Source of the DNA: Trebouxia sp. TZW2008
Taxonomy: Eukaryota > Chlorophyta > Trebouxiophyceae > Trebouxiales > Trebouxiaceae
Reading direction: 5' to 3'
NCBI GenBank assembly: GCA_002118135.1
Contig: BDIU01000123.1
Location: 186,001 to 250,000 of the forward strand
Length of the DNA stretch: 64,000 bases
Made by a program: the position numbers and the translations under genes. Below are positions 24,101 through 35,075 of the stretch, in pieces; the stretch's first letter is position 1; each line of letters opens with the position of its first letter. Under the pieces are notes generated by a model. That model searched no databases. It was given only the letters and a program-made list of their open reading frames with translations, and had not been told where the DNA came from.

Positions 24101-24337
24101 AGGTCGAGCGTGATGCCGCGCTCTTTGCTCTGGGGGTGCTTGTCCAATGCAGCTGTTGACAATGTTGTCGACAGCGCTGCCACTGCAACCATCACTACGG
24201 CTTCCGTACGCCTGTGGTGTGTATGGCACATAAGCTGCTTGTTGAGCATGCCTACCGAGGCTGGTTTTGCCGCTGTCCACATGCCCAAGGACTCCTACAT
24301 TGACATTGTAGACGCGTGTGGAGTCAATGCTGCCCAT
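18139..24337 (-). CDS. EEFSEC: Selenocysteine-specific elongation factor eEFSec
   Basis: eEFSec delivers Sec-tRNA to ribosomes at UGA codons with the SECIS/SBP2 system. The start ATG is at 24337. Exon 1 has NVNVGVLGHVDSGKTSLG (G1 loop GHVDSGKT). Next come KERGITLDLGFSSF (switch I), VDCPGHASLIKTIIGGAQI (DxxG) at 23.9-24.2 kb, and VVLNKVDQLPEENRD (NKxD) at 23.4-23.58 kb. Domain II follows (GPFKFAIDHCFAIRGQGTV, MTGTVLSGSAKVGDSIELP, 22.5-22.73 kb), then KKIKSMQMFKRPVQKCQQ and GDRVGICVTQLDATLVERG (20.0-20.34 kb), and PQWGLLTLSQPVTASEVVLT (19.25 kb). The C-terminal domain IV includes IIASRLDASQESATCRLAFYG, split across residues of the 18.7-19.04 kb exon, and FGKSGKFKVSFPGGVRMPA. The stop is at 18139-18141. 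The order matches animal eEFSec end to end. Confidence 0.9.
19410..20650 (-). repeat. Tandem partial copies of eEFSec domain III exons
   Basis: The intact exon (GDRVGICVTQLDATLVERG onward, about 20.02-20.34 kb) is followed upstream in the gene by partial copies near 20.35-20.49 and 20.50-20.64 kb. Downstream is a copy of its VGHQTVMGEVQFFG end near 19.86-20.0 kb. A short duplicate of the HQEYAYQNEL exon border lies near 19.53-19.57 kb next to the intact one at 19.44 kb. Confidence 0.7.
21275..21600 (-). repeat. Tandem repeats next to the SMQMFKRP exon of eEFSec
   Basis: TTTGGTACATGCTGTGTTAA occurs twice (about 21464 and 21539), and GTACAATCTATCAGAACAGA-like blocks recur between them. These flank the exon encoding KKIKSMQMFKRP. 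Confidence 0.55.
21660..22075. mobile_element. GC-rich foreign-looking insertion in eEFSec intron
   Basis: The block contains GGGGCTGCGCCCCCTCGAAA at its left and GGGGCCTGCCCCTGGGGCGG at its right, with palindromic GC clusters and T-runs unlike the flanking TG/CA-rich intron. No transposase frame is visible. It could be a non-autonomous element or organelle-derived intergenic DNA. Confidence 0.4.
22500..23145 (-). repeat. Three copies of the eEFSec domain II exon
   Basis: The exon with GIDELIQQIVEHV and GPFKFAIDHCFAI is intact at 22.5-22.73 kb. A degenerate copy lies near 22.80-22.96 kb, and a shortened copy near 22.97-23.1 kb (GTAGNVPCAQGIDELIQQVV, then GPFKMTVDHCFAI). Confidence 0.75.
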
Positions 24338-24628
24338 GCTACGACTCAGACTACAGCTGATCTGCTTCACGCCCGCTCTCGCTGAGAGTCATGCATGCAA
24401 TGCCCTGGATCATGTTTGACATATTATGATGCAGCAGTCTCTCCAGCTGGTCAATCTGGACCGGCTCAAACAGCGATGTTGTCAACGTTGATCACAACTT
24501 GCAAAAGCTTCTCGGTTAAGTCAGCATTAGTCACGAAGCATGCATGCCAGCACTGCAGTTTTAACGTTATTGCGATTTGCGCGAGTCGCGCTTTGCAGAA
24601 CGGTGTCCGCATTTGCCGCATCCTACAA
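24338..24628. promoter_or_regulatory. Divergent 5' region, eEFSec / NDH2
   Basis: 291 bp separate the two start codons. CG becomes frequent toward the NDH2 start. A bidirectional promoter is inferred from spacing; no core element is evident. Confidence 0.4.
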
Positions 24629-27600
24629 ATGCAGGCGTTGCGCGGTTTCGCTAGAGCTGCTGCAGCGGCTTGTCGGCAGTCTGGGTCCGTGTCGCAGCTG
24701 CCGGCGTTGCCTCGATGGCATGCAGAGCTGGTTTCGCGACCTCTCATGCGATACCCCGACCTGCTGGCTGGGCCGCAGACATGCTTCGCTTCGATGCCAT
24801 TCTCAACAGGGAAGCAGCGAGTTGTTGTCTTAGGGACCGGTTGGGCAGCAGGACGTTTGACCAAGGACCTAAATTGCAACGACTATGATATCACGGTAAA
24901 GCATGCAATGCTGCTTTCGGCAAGCTGTTTCATGTGTTACAATCATTCTTGCAAGCTGCAGAGGTTTTGCCGCAACGCCTATGAGCTGTATGCCTGCAGG
25001 TCGTTTCACCCCGAAACCACATGGTGTTCACACCGTTGCTTACATCTGCCTGCGTCGGCACATTGGAGTTCAGAAGCGTGGCGGTGCCGGTGATGTCATT
25101 GCAGAAGCACCTCAAAGATCCTCAGAACAATTACTTTCTAGGATCAGCTGAAATGATAGATCCAGAAAAGAAATCTGTACACTGTAAAGACGAAGATGGA
25201 GCAGAATATGATGTCGCTTACGACAAGCTAGTGATTGCAACAGGGTCTCAGGTCAGTGCAATGTGCCTCCTGCATGTCCAGCTGATTGCTACTGCACTGT
25301 TCACTAATCTTACTGTACCATATCAGTCACAGATATCAGTCAAAGTAGTGCAGATGTATTATCAATGCATGTCAAGTGACATCATGCTGAGAACTGTCAA
25401 ACAGTTGCAAACTCTGCTTGGAAACGCGTCGCAGGGCAGCACTTTTGGGATACCAGGTGTGGAGGAGTATGCACATCCCCTGCGTGACATTGCACACGCC
25501 AACAGCATAAGGAATCATTTAATAGCCAACTGGAGTAAGGCAAACACACCCAACAGGTGCAAATCACATTGTCTTGACTGACTTGAACATCAGACTTCCT
25601 TATTGTGATGCTCAGCCCAGTTTGCCTGGCACAACCGGATTTTGGCCATACACAGAGCACCTGTGTCAAATTTGGTCTAGTATGATTGTTGGTGAAAGTG
25701 GATCTGCTGTCAGCAGCAATGTTTTGGAGCTGGTCGTACTGCCATGCCCAGGGAGGCCATTTCACAGCTTGCGCACAGCTTGCATGCCTTGAGAAAATGT
25801 CCATCAGCAAGTGTGTGTCGCTTGCTGGCCAGACGCGCAGCAAGCAGCCCAAAATGGTCCATGCATCGCTGCATTCATGATGTCTGACCATCAAAGCTAT
25901 TCTGCCTCCTTTGTGGATCTGCACCTGAGCGTGCAAGGCTGTTGAGCGTGCTGGTGGGGTTCGGGCCTACAAGAGTGGAGTTTGCCTAGTCTTGTGAAGC
26001 CCTTTTGGGCATTTTCAAGCTTCTTGGGGCTTATTCTTTTCTTTCAAAACTCAAAACCAATGCAACCATGCTTGCAGGTCTGCACCTGAGCGAGAAGGGC
26101 TGCTGAGCATTTTGGTGGTGAAGGGTGGCCTGAGGGGTGGGGGGTTCAAACTTTGGCTTTTTCCGTTTTTGTTGAAAGAGCCAGAGAACGATTTTTCATG
26201 TGGTTCTGTTGTGAGTCAAAGTCCCAGTAACAGTCCATTTTGTTGCAGGTCCGCACCTGAGCGGGAAAGGCTGCTTAGTGTATTAGTGGTAGGGGGCGGC
26301 CCCACAGGGGTTGAATTTGCTGGAGAGCTGTGCAATTTTGGCAATGCTTTCATTCTAGTATTTGCTGTTGTGGAAACAAGAACATAAACCAATGCTTGCA
26401 GGTCTGCTCCAGAGCGGGAAAGGCTGCTTAGTGTATTAGTGGTAGGGGGTGGTCCTACCGGGGTCGAATTTGCTGGGGAGCTGTGCGACTTCATCAACAA
26501 GGACTTGCGCAGAATTGACTCAGAGCGAGCTGCAGAGATGAAGTAAGCTTCTGCCTTCGTTGCTTAGTGTACTGATTTTGGAGTGAGTGAGTCGAGAGTG
26601 CATCCCCTTCAATACAAGAAGGAGCTGCATGCAATTGATTCCAAGCGTGCTGACTGCTTGACTGCTGCATAGAGTCTTGTGTAACAAAAGTGTGCAGAAA
26701 CTTGTGTGAATAAGCTGAGTGCTGATATGCGACTTCATCAACAAGGACCTGCGACCAGAGTTGACTCTGAGCGAGCCGCAGAGATGAAGTAAGCTCCTGC
26801 CTTCACTGCATAGTGCATTGATCTCACAGTGAGATAAATTGCAAGTGCACTTGCTCAAGGACAATGAGGATCTGCAGAATTGATTCTGAGCGAGCCGCAG
26901 ATATGATGTAAGCTCCTGCCTTCATTGCTGAATGTACTGATTTTGGAGTGGGTGAGGCGAGCGTGCATTCCCTTCCACACAAGAAGGACCTGCATGAAAT
27001 TGATTCCGAGCAAGCCGACTGCTTGACTGCTTGACTGCTGCATAGACTCTTGTGCAACAACAGTGTGCAGAAATTTGTGTGAATGAGCTGAGTGCTGATC
27101 TGTGACTTTGTCAACAAGGACCTGCGCAGAATTGGCTCAGAGCAAGCTGCAGAAATGAAGTATGCGACTGGACTGCGCGCCACTCAGTCATCGGAAACAA
27201 GTCTCACCATTAGGCCATGAAAGCACTGACCACTTTGCAGCTTTGCATAGGCATGCAGACCGTCCATTCAGCATGCAGTTTTGGAACCTAGCTCATTGTG
27301 TGCATGGAAGATTCCAAGATTGTATGTCTGGCTTGTCCTCTCAATCTGATTCTGCTAATGCCTCAGCCCAGCATGAATCAGGGCAAACGTCTTGCACAGT
27401 GAACTTCAATGTAGATCTGATTTCTAACCTTCATCCAAGTCTTGATCAATTGTGTATTTGAACCTGAAGCCTTGCCTCAATTTCAACCTGAAGCTGAACC
27501 ACCACCACAAGCTGAACCTCATGCTGTGCAGGGTGACACTGATAGAGGCTCAGCAGGTGCTGGGTACCTTTGACGCCCCTCTGAGGGAGTATGCTGCCAA

Positions 27601-30002
27601 CAAGCTTCACAAGCAAGGGGTGCACCTAGTCAAGGTATGTCTATGTCTGCAGACAGCAGGCGCCCGCATACCGCATCAAATGGCTGAAATGGTAACACTC
27701 ATAGCATTTTGATGCATTCCACTTGTTGGGTAATTGAGAAGCATGCTGCCAACAAGCTTCACAAGCCAGGGGTGCGCTTAGTCAAGGTAGGTCCACGCCC
27801 ACGATTATTAAGCGCATAACCCCGCATCCAATATCTGAAGTGGCATCAATCATAGCACTGTGGTGCCCCGCTGAGGGGATGCTGCCAATAAGCTTCACAA
27901 GCAAGGGGTGCACCTGGTCAAGGTATGTCTATGCTTGCAGGCAGCAGGTGCCTGCATGCTGCATCATGCAGGTCAGGGCGCAATTGTCTCTGCATCTCTT
28001 GCTGCTGTCTTGTCATGCCGTTCTGGTCCCAAGTCTCACAACACAGGAGTTGCTGTCAAGCTGTTCTCACACTCAGGTAGCAAGCAAACATGACTCAAGC
28101 ATTGACCACATCAACAATACCAAAAACAATAATAGCAGCGTCATGATGTGATGCTTTTGTCATGCCACATTGCGCTCACCACGCATTTCCTTAACATATG
28201 TCATCTATTGCATTGTCTGTTCACAAAGGCAGGCTTGGGTGAGCTAATGACAGCCACAGAAGCTTGAGTTTGGAGGACCCACTGCAGTAAACACACCACT
28301 TACTCCACGGACCTTTGTCTTTGTACAGATTGCACAGTACTGTATAAATGTACTGGGTGCAGGGCATGGTGAAGAAGCTAACAGAGACAGAAGCAACGCT
28401 AAGCACAGGGGAAGTCATGCCATATGGTTTGGCGGTGTGGAGCACAGGCGTGGGCCCTACAGAGTTCACCACCTCTCTCCCTTTTGCAAAGACAGCTAGA
28501 GGCCGCATTGCCATTGATGGACAAATGAGGGTGTTGCAGCACATTGACCCTGAAAATGAAGGCGGGGCCACAAAGCCATCTGACGTAAGCCATCTTGCAA
28601 CTTACTGCTGCTCTGTTCGCACGCACTTGAAGTTTGTGTGGCTGTTGTCATCAAAAGCAGTTGCTCACAGTCTGCCTATGTGTCTTCTGTCAAGACAGCC
28701 AGATGCATGTTGCCATTGACGGGCAGATGAGAGTGTTGCAGCACATTGACCATGAGCATGAAGGAGGGGCTTGGAAACCATCTGATGTAAGTCTCCCAGC
28801 AAGGGGCATTGCCCTTTTTGCGTTTCATGCAAAGCCTATACAGTTCTTGTGTGCATGCGGATCAGATGATGCTGCAGCCGGTCTGATACATTGGCTTCAT
28901 TCACTTCATAGGCTTGTCACAGCTTGCTGTCAAGAGCACACTGCAAGGAAACAACACAAACACACTACAGCTCAACACAACCCATAGCGCCGAGGGCATG
29001 AATATGATCTGGTTTGACCGCGCAAAACAACGCTGCTTTTCCTATGGTCCACCTTATAGGCGGCAGGCAGACCTGATCTCAGACACGAGCACAACACAGG
29101 GCTGTGCTCTCATCACTTGAGACACGCATTCATACAGCCAAGAGCCTCAATGTCCTCACATGATCACTGCATGCAGGTTGACATGGATTCAGAAGAGCAC
29201 AACACCGGGCATGGCAAGGAGATGTACCGACCTGTGGAGGGCTGCTGGGCCCTGGGGGACTGCTGTGCCAACATGGAACTGCCCCTGCCAGCTCTAGCTC
29301 AGGTATTTTTCACTGCCTTCTTGCTGTGTTGTGTCACATTGCCTGCCTATGTCCATCTTTGTGTTCAGCTTGTTGGGTTTATGGGGGAATGTTGTGCCAA
29401 CATGAAATTGCCCCTGCCAGCTCTAGCTCAGGTGCTTTGCAACTGCTGCTTGAGCAAAGTCTCAAGAGTCGGTGTCTCTTGTGCCAGCAATAACCTCTCT
29501 GAGACCAGTCAAAACTGAGTCACAACGCTTGATTCTTTCTGGTTTTGTGCTCAATGTGTTGGGCTCTAAGGGACTGCAGTGCCCACGTGAAGCTGCCCCT
29601 GCCAGCCCTTGCTCAGATGCTTGCTTGGAGCGTTTTCAGGAAGCCCTGATCTGGCTGTTCCTGCTGCTGTTGTTGCCGCCGCTGCTGCCGTTACTGATAT
29701 CGCTATTTTGGCTGTTGCAGGTTGCAGAACAGCAGGCCAGAGGTTGAGCGCACAGCTTCATCAACTTGTTGAAGAATCCAGATGCTGCTGCTGCTGCTGT
29801 CCCTGACTTCCCAACACAACCTGCTGCAGGTTGCAGAGCAGCAAGGCAAGTACCTGGCGCAAAATTTCAACACCTGAGCCAAGAACCCTGCTGCTGCTGC
29901 TGCTGATACTGACTTCATGTATGACTTGTTCAGGTTGCAGAGCAGCAGGGCAAGTACCTGGCGCAAAGCTTCGACACCTTGGCCAACTCAAATGCTTTGG
30001 CG

Positions 30003-30037
<35 letters not shown>

Positions 30038-31420
30038 TGCTTCCGCCATTGGTGTTGTTGTCTTTGCTGCGTTTGCTGCTAATGCTGCCACTGCCGCTGC
30101 TGCTGCTGTCATTGACTTTGCATGACAACCTGCTGCAGGTTGCAGAGCAGCAGGGTAAGTATTTGGCGCAAAGCTTCAACACTTTGGCCAAGAACCCAGA
30201 TGCTGAAGTGGGGCCCTTCAGCTACAAGCACATGGGAAGCATGGCAAGCATAGGTGAGAGCCTTTCATCTTTTCCCAATCATATTGTAACTGCATGTCAA
30301 ATATAGGTGTCTATGTACAGCTGGTTTTCTTTGCCTTTCAGTGAATGGTAGGCGTACACTGTCACAACTTCTCCACTTGCAAGCACATGCATTGGCAAAC
30401 ATGTACAGCTGTTGCCCTCGTGATCCTCACTGCATGCCGTAAGCACACTGTGCATATGGGAAGCAGCACAGCTGTTCAAAATGTGCTTGTATCTGTCACT
30501 AACCTGTCATCAGATGACATGCGTGCTTTGCATGTCATCAACAAGGTGTCAGACAGCAGCCGTGTTCATTTGGTAGCGCGTAACAACTTTGCTAAATCAC
30601 ACTCCCTTCAGCTACACACAAAAGGGCAGCATGGCAAGCATGGGTTGGATTGCACTGCCAATCCCCTTTGCACATCGCTGCATGGCAAGCTTAGGTTACA
30701 TTGCACTGCCGATCCCCTTTGCACCATCACTGCATGGCAGGCATAGGTTAGATCGCACTGCCAATCCCATTTGCACCATCACTGCATGGCAAGCTTAGGT
30801 TACAGGATGCAGCTGTCAAGCAGAGTTTGCAACTGTTTGACGGTTCTCAGCATAGATGCAGCTGTTTTTCCTCAGACTGGCATTGCATGGTTCAAGCATA
30901 CCTTCATGCATGATCAGGTCAGATATGGTCTCTCGTGCGTTTGTATATAGGTTATCGTTTGTTGTATTGCGGCTTCAAATTGCTTGCTCTTGCCGCTGCT
31001 GTGTATCCAGACGATGTTTGCTTTGCATGTCACATCACAGGCCCGTATTGCGATGCCAAACACAAGCTTGCCTGGCAAGACAGGACTGTGGTCACCTATA
31101 CTTGTGCCGGCCTGTGTACGCAAACAACATCGCTCAGCAAACATGATCACTGCTGTGATATATCATGAACAGAATCCTGACTGTATGTTAGTTGTATCAG
31201 ATCACATAAAATTCTGAATGGTGTGGCGACAGGTGGCAACAATGCATTGATCCAACTGGGTGACCAAGGCAAGAAGCATTGGAGCCTCAAGGGCTTTAAA
31301 AGCTATTTGGCGTGGAGGAGTGCTTACCTCACCAGGCTAGGCAATGCTCAAAACCGATTCTACGTGCTGACAAACTGGCTGACCACAACTATCTTTGGCA
31401 GAGACATGTCAAGATGGTGA
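24629..31420 (+). CDS. Type II NAD(P)H dehydrogenase, organellar
   Basis: This is a single-polypeptide, rotenone-insensitive flavoenzyme that passes electrons from NAD(P)H to quinone on a mitochondrial or plastid membrane. The start at 24629 begins [16 protein letters not shown], a targeting-like N terminus, followed by the FAD-binding [13 protein letters not shown]. Exon 2 begins at 25000 ([14 protein letters not shown], ending KLVIATGSQ). Next are the exon at 25.43-25.56 kb, the NAD(P)H-binding exon 26402-26545 ([15 protein letters not shown], then [11 protein letters not shown]), and an exon from 27532 ([14 protein letters not shown]). Then follow [15 protein letters not shown] (28.4 kb), [19 protein letters not shown] (29.2 kb), [17 protein letters not shown] (30.15 kb), and a last exon from about 31225 with [20 protein letters not shown] and a stop at 31418-31420. 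All NDH2 motifs are present. No EF-hand insertion is seen. It is divergent from eEFSec. Confidence 0.88.
25590..25690 (+). repeat. Dispersed repeat A, copy 2
   Basis: CTTCCTTATTGTGATGCTCA then TTTGCCTGGCACAACC and GCCATACACAGAG match the block found near 2.3, 31.05 and 44.45 kb. It is in an NDH2 intron. Confidence 0.5.
25911..27165 (+). repeat. Copies of the NDH2 pyridine-nucleotide-binding exon
   Basis: The 5' part of the exon ([24 protein letters not shown]) occurs near 25.92, 26.08, 26.25 and 26.40 kb; only the last runs through the full exon. The 3' part ([22 protein letters not shown], with the donor) recurs near 26.49, 26.61, 26.73, 26.86, 26.98 and 27.10 kb with growing changes. Confidence 0.8.
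27532..27925 (+). repeat. Three copies of the NDH2 [14 protein letters not shown] exon end
   Basis: The intact exon is 27532 to about 27635. The terminal CTTCACAAGCAAGGGGTGCA block with its GGTATGT-type donor recurs near 27.76-27.79 and 27.89-27.92 kb. Confidence 0.75.
28470..28790 (+). repeat. Two copies of the NDH2 [12 protein letters not shown] exon
   Basis: The intact copy at about 28.35-28.59 kb ends [21 protein letters not shown] second at about 28.70-28.79 kb has [19 protein letters not shown] and a GT donor after the equivalent codon. Confidence 0.75.
29177..30255 (+). repeat. Copies of the NDH2 [10 protein letters not shown] and [10 protein letters not shown] exons
   Basis: [14 protein letters not shown] followed by a donor recurs near 29.27, 29.39 and 29.57 kb. 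The [11 protein letters not shown] exon start recurs near 29.72, 29.83, 29.94 and 30.14 kb, the last being intact. CTG/GCT trinucleotide runs separate the copies. Confidence 0.75.
31030..31160 (+). repeat. Dispersed repeat A, copy 3
   Basis: CCCGTATTGCGATGCCAAAC, then AAGCTTGCCTGGCAAGACAG and a following CACCTATACTTG, match copies 1, 2 and 4. It is in the last intron of NDH2. Confidence 0.5.
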
Positions 31421-32050
31421 TACTCTGGCAGTCACATGTCAAAACGGTGAAGAACAAGGAGTAGAGAGCTTTTGCAATGTGTCAGTGAATGGGCATCATG
31501 TCATGGTATGCCAAGCTAGCTGACTACACCTATCTTTGGCACTTGGAGATGGTGATGTCTTGACAGACACATGTCAACAAATGGTAATGCTCAGAAACCA
31601 GAAGAAGCAGGAGAACTTTACATGCTTCAGCCAGCCAACAAGGCTGAGTGTATGTGCTATACAAAAGCAATGACTGTGTGTCCATCAGGAACAGGCTATG
31701 TATCTAGCTAGCTGACTAGAACTTTCTTTGGCAGAGACAAGTCAAGAATTCGATGCACTGCCAGATACATGTTAAGGTAATGATGCTAGGAGACCATCAA
31801 GCTGTCTGACCATAACTATCTTTGGCAGATACATGCCAACATGCTGTTGCTAGGTGACTCTCAAGCTGTCTTGATATGACTTCCTTGGGCGGAGGCGTTT
31901 CAAGATGCTGGTGCTTGTGCGTCAGCAAGCTAGCTGACCACAAATGTCTTTGACAGAGGCATGTCGAGATGAGGAATGCTTGGAGACATTTCAGCTAGCA
32001 GATCTCATATCCCTTTGATATGGACATGTCAAAATAGTACTCCTTAGAGC
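31385..32050 (+). repeat. Array of decayed copies of the NDH2 stop-codon exon end
   Basis: The coding end with stop (CTTTGGCAGAGACATGTCAA, then GATGGTGA) is followed by about seven diverged copies. They lie near 31.42, 31.53, 31.71, 31.81, 31.87, 31.94 and 32.01 kb and keep fragments such as CTATCTTTGGCAG and CATGTCAA. Confidence 0.65.
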
Positions 32051-33323
32051 CTAGCAAGCAGTTGGGGACACGGTGACATTGTTGGGCTGTTGCCTTTTCT
32101 GACAGAATTGACATAAACGTCCTGATTGGCAAGCATTGTGTTTGCAGCTGCTTTGAATGAGTTGTGTGTAGCTGTCTGCAAGAAACGACTCTTGCACAGA
32201 TTCATTGTCATGTTCTCAGGTTTTGGACCGTTCTGTACAGATCTGCTGTGTACATGTCACAAGGTATCATGGCCATGGCACCTGCAAAAAAAATAAACAC
32301 ATTTCACTCAGTGTGCGATGGTTATATACTTCCAGTAGTCTTGTTGGGTGCACACCCCTACCAACCCCTCTTGTAAATTCTCGAAGCGCATGGACCTGAA
32401 ATCAAGTTCTCAGTGCTTGCAGACTTTTCTTTGCATGTTTGGCACATCTGCTCAGCTGCTCAGAAAGATGAGGCTCGTGTGTGCCTTGAAACAGATGAAA
32501 ACTCGTCCTCAGGTGCGCCATCTAGTACAGATCTGTACATGTCGAATGTCAAACCAGGTTGAAGGTGAACTGTTTCGTCAATGAAACAATAGCGAGGGTG
32601 ACACAGCCTTCTGATGCCAACCAGCTTTCGTTCCTGCCAAAAAGTGCCAGCAATTAGCAGATGAGTCTGTTGGTGCTGCTACATTTGGCTTAAGCCCAAG
32701 TTGCAAGTGTTATTTGATCAGGAGACATACAGTCTGTGTGTGCTGCTTTGCTGTAATTACAAGTTGCTTGGCGAAATTGAAGCATAGCCAGCAATGCTGC
32801 AATAACTGGACTGCGAATAAAATCCCAAGGCAAAATCACGCACAAAGAGTCAGCTACGCATCCATTTTCGTTGCTGCCAAAAGCACAAGATCAGTGATGA
32901 AGAAAAACAACAAAGTCTATGCTGTCAGGCATGTTTGACAGGCCTTGAATAGACCGTGGCGACCAGTGATGCATGGCAATGTTGCAAGATCCTCAAGAGA
33001 CAGGATCTAAGCAACAAGGGCTAGCTCATTTCATAGGAGCAGGTAGTTCTGTTGCTGGTGATGTTGCTGCAGGCGCAACAGACGGGGCAATTGGAAGAGC
33101 ACATATGGAGGTCCTGAACCTGCTCCCGGTGGTCTGCAGACTCACAGCATAGTCGTCATGATTTAGAAACACCTGCCGGATACCTATTTACCTTATGCAT
33201 ACATGTGTCTGAAGCAGGCCATAAAAGAAAAGAAAGTGCTTATACCGTTGAGTGTCATAACATCCGGACTTGCTTGCATATGCGTTGACGTGCACAACAG
33301 TTGTAAGATGCATCGACCCGTGT
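31421..33323. other. 3' flank between NDH2 and CreA genes
   Basis: This convergent region begins with the stop-exon array (to about 32.05 kb). The rest holds short open frames without a recognisable domain. Part of it must be the 3' UTRs of both genes. Confidence 0.35.
31622..31682 (+). repeat. Dispersed repeat B, copy 1
   Basis: AGCCAGCCAACAAGGCTGAG then TGTATGTGC and GCAATGACT. A second copy lies at 63254-63303. Confidence 0.45.
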
Positions 33324-34814
33324 TTAAGAGTCGGCATTTGAGAGTTGTGAATGTTGCCATCTGTAATGCAAACTTGCTGTCAACACAATGCTTGTGCATT
33401 TTCCAATATGTTTCCTGCAGACAGGTACATGATGCCTGCCACCTTTGTGCAATGTGTCAGAGTCAACAATGCTGACTCCAGCAATGCTCACATTTTTGGA
33501 GCCATCAAGGCGGGTGCTGTAAGCCACATACAGCAGTGTGTTGTTCTTATCATCATACAGTCGCCTTACTCGCAGCGTCTGCACAGCATGCACTTTGTGT
33601 TTTGCTACCAGTGCAGTAGACATTGCACGCATGGTACCAGTGAAACAGCTACCAGCGCAGTAGACATTGCACAGACAGCGGCAGTGAAACACCTTACTTC
33701 CCACTTCAGTGATGGATGCTGAAATACGTACATTTGTTTGTTGCGCTGACCCTAATGTTTTGTGCGCTTTACAATGTGCACTGCATTTCAGCAATTTGTA
33801 CTCTCAGGTATTTGCATGCCGCGCATTCAATGTTGCAGGTCGAGTACATGACATGTGATTCACTGCATTATGAAGACCTGGCCAGGTGGGATTAGCATAG
33901 ACACGATCGCATGGGGCTGTGTCGCACCTTGTTCTGGAACAGGTTGATGCCTTTGCGCTCAGAGAAAACCTCATGACCTTCAGAGCCAGAAATGGATTTG
34001 TAGTCTTTGATCTGTATGGGTCCAGTTAAGGCACATGTGACAGATGCCTGCAAAATTTACATGTGTTGAGTCAGGGAGAGAGCCGTTTATCAGACAATAG
34101 CTTGCTGCGCTAATGGAGTGCTGCGATTGAGCCCGGAAGACAAGGCTAGCTGCACATTAAGAACTGCAAACAGAGTTGTTACCAAACCACCTGTGATGGC
34201 TCGCTGAAAAAGTCTTTGTTTAGCTTGTCTGACAGGGATCTGTGGAAGTCAGATATGTAGATGGTGACGCCCTTAACTGCCAATATGGGGAGAAGCTCAC
34301 AAAGCGTGAACGGAAGATGTGGCAACAAGCACTGACTGTTGCTTTTGCGCAGCACAAAGCGTAGGTTCACCATCAGGGTCTTCGACTGCAACTGCCTCAA
34401 CACTATCCTTGAAGATGAAGCCACTCGCCGGGAATTCGCCAATCTTGTCGGCAGCCATGACGGCTCCTGTCAAGCGCAGAAGCTATGTTTATCTTGTGTC
34501 GTCGTGAGGGTAGAACTTGATATGAACAGGACTATAAGGCATCGGCCAACACCTGCAGCTAGCAGGGTGGCAGCACCGGCTCCGGCGGAAACAAGCAAAC
34601 ATGCCGTTGACACGCGAGCCCCCTGGTCATTCGTACCGTCCTTGACAGCTGCAGTGACGTGCTGACCTTGCTTGCGCAAGCACCTAGGTCGCTGCCTGCA
34701 CAGCTGACCTGCTCGTGCCGGGCGCAGAGGCTTTTGTCTGGGCAAACAGGCATAACACCCAGCAGCACTCTGAGACCGAGCGTAAGAGCTAGGCAGGCTG
34801 ATCACGAACGCCAT
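33324..34814 (-). CDS. CreA-family protein, plastid type
   Basis: The CreA family is widespread in bacteria and plant plastids, and its biochemical role is not established. The ATG at 34814 begins MAFVISLPSSYARSQSAAGC, a chloroplast-transit-like N terminus. It leads to a hydrophobic stretch (STACLLVSAGAGAATLLAAG), suggesting thylakoid lumen targeting or a membrane anchor. Exon 1 (34553-34814) joins in phase to exon 2 (from 34466): VMAADKIGEFPASGFIFKD. The next join gives VEDPDVKGVTIYISDFHRSL, ending DFFSEPSQ (34.2 kb). An exon near 33.93-34.05 kb gives ASVTCALTGPIQIKDYKSIS and EVFSERKGINLFQNK. A final exon at about 33.32-33.6 kb gives TLRVRRLYDDKNNTLLYVAY and STRLDGSKNVSIAGVSIVD to a stop. 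The three joins checked are in phase, so the gene looks functional. Confidence 0.85.
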
Positions 34815-35075
34815 CAAATGCTGCGGCGAAATGCGCTTTGTCTTACCCTTTGGCAAGCCCGACGTCGAGGGCATTCGAGTCAGCAAGACATGACTAAGCT
34901 TGGCCCAAGCAAGCTGAAAGACCCTAGGTGTCTGCCTTTCCAGATTTGAAAACCCTATCTCAGGCGGAGAAGGCAAGCTGATCAACGCTTGCCTCTTGAC
35001 AAGCTTGCAGCCAATTTTCGAACGTGCCCCACAGGCGCGCAGACAATGTTGGCTTAGGTTTGTGGTCGGCAGGGA
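34815..35075. promoter_or_regulatory. Divergent CpG-rich 5' region, CreA / Tic20
   Basis: 261 bp separate the start codons of two plastid-protein genes. The segment and both first exons are rich in CG. A shared promoter for two plastid genes is plausible but inferred. Confidence 0.45.
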
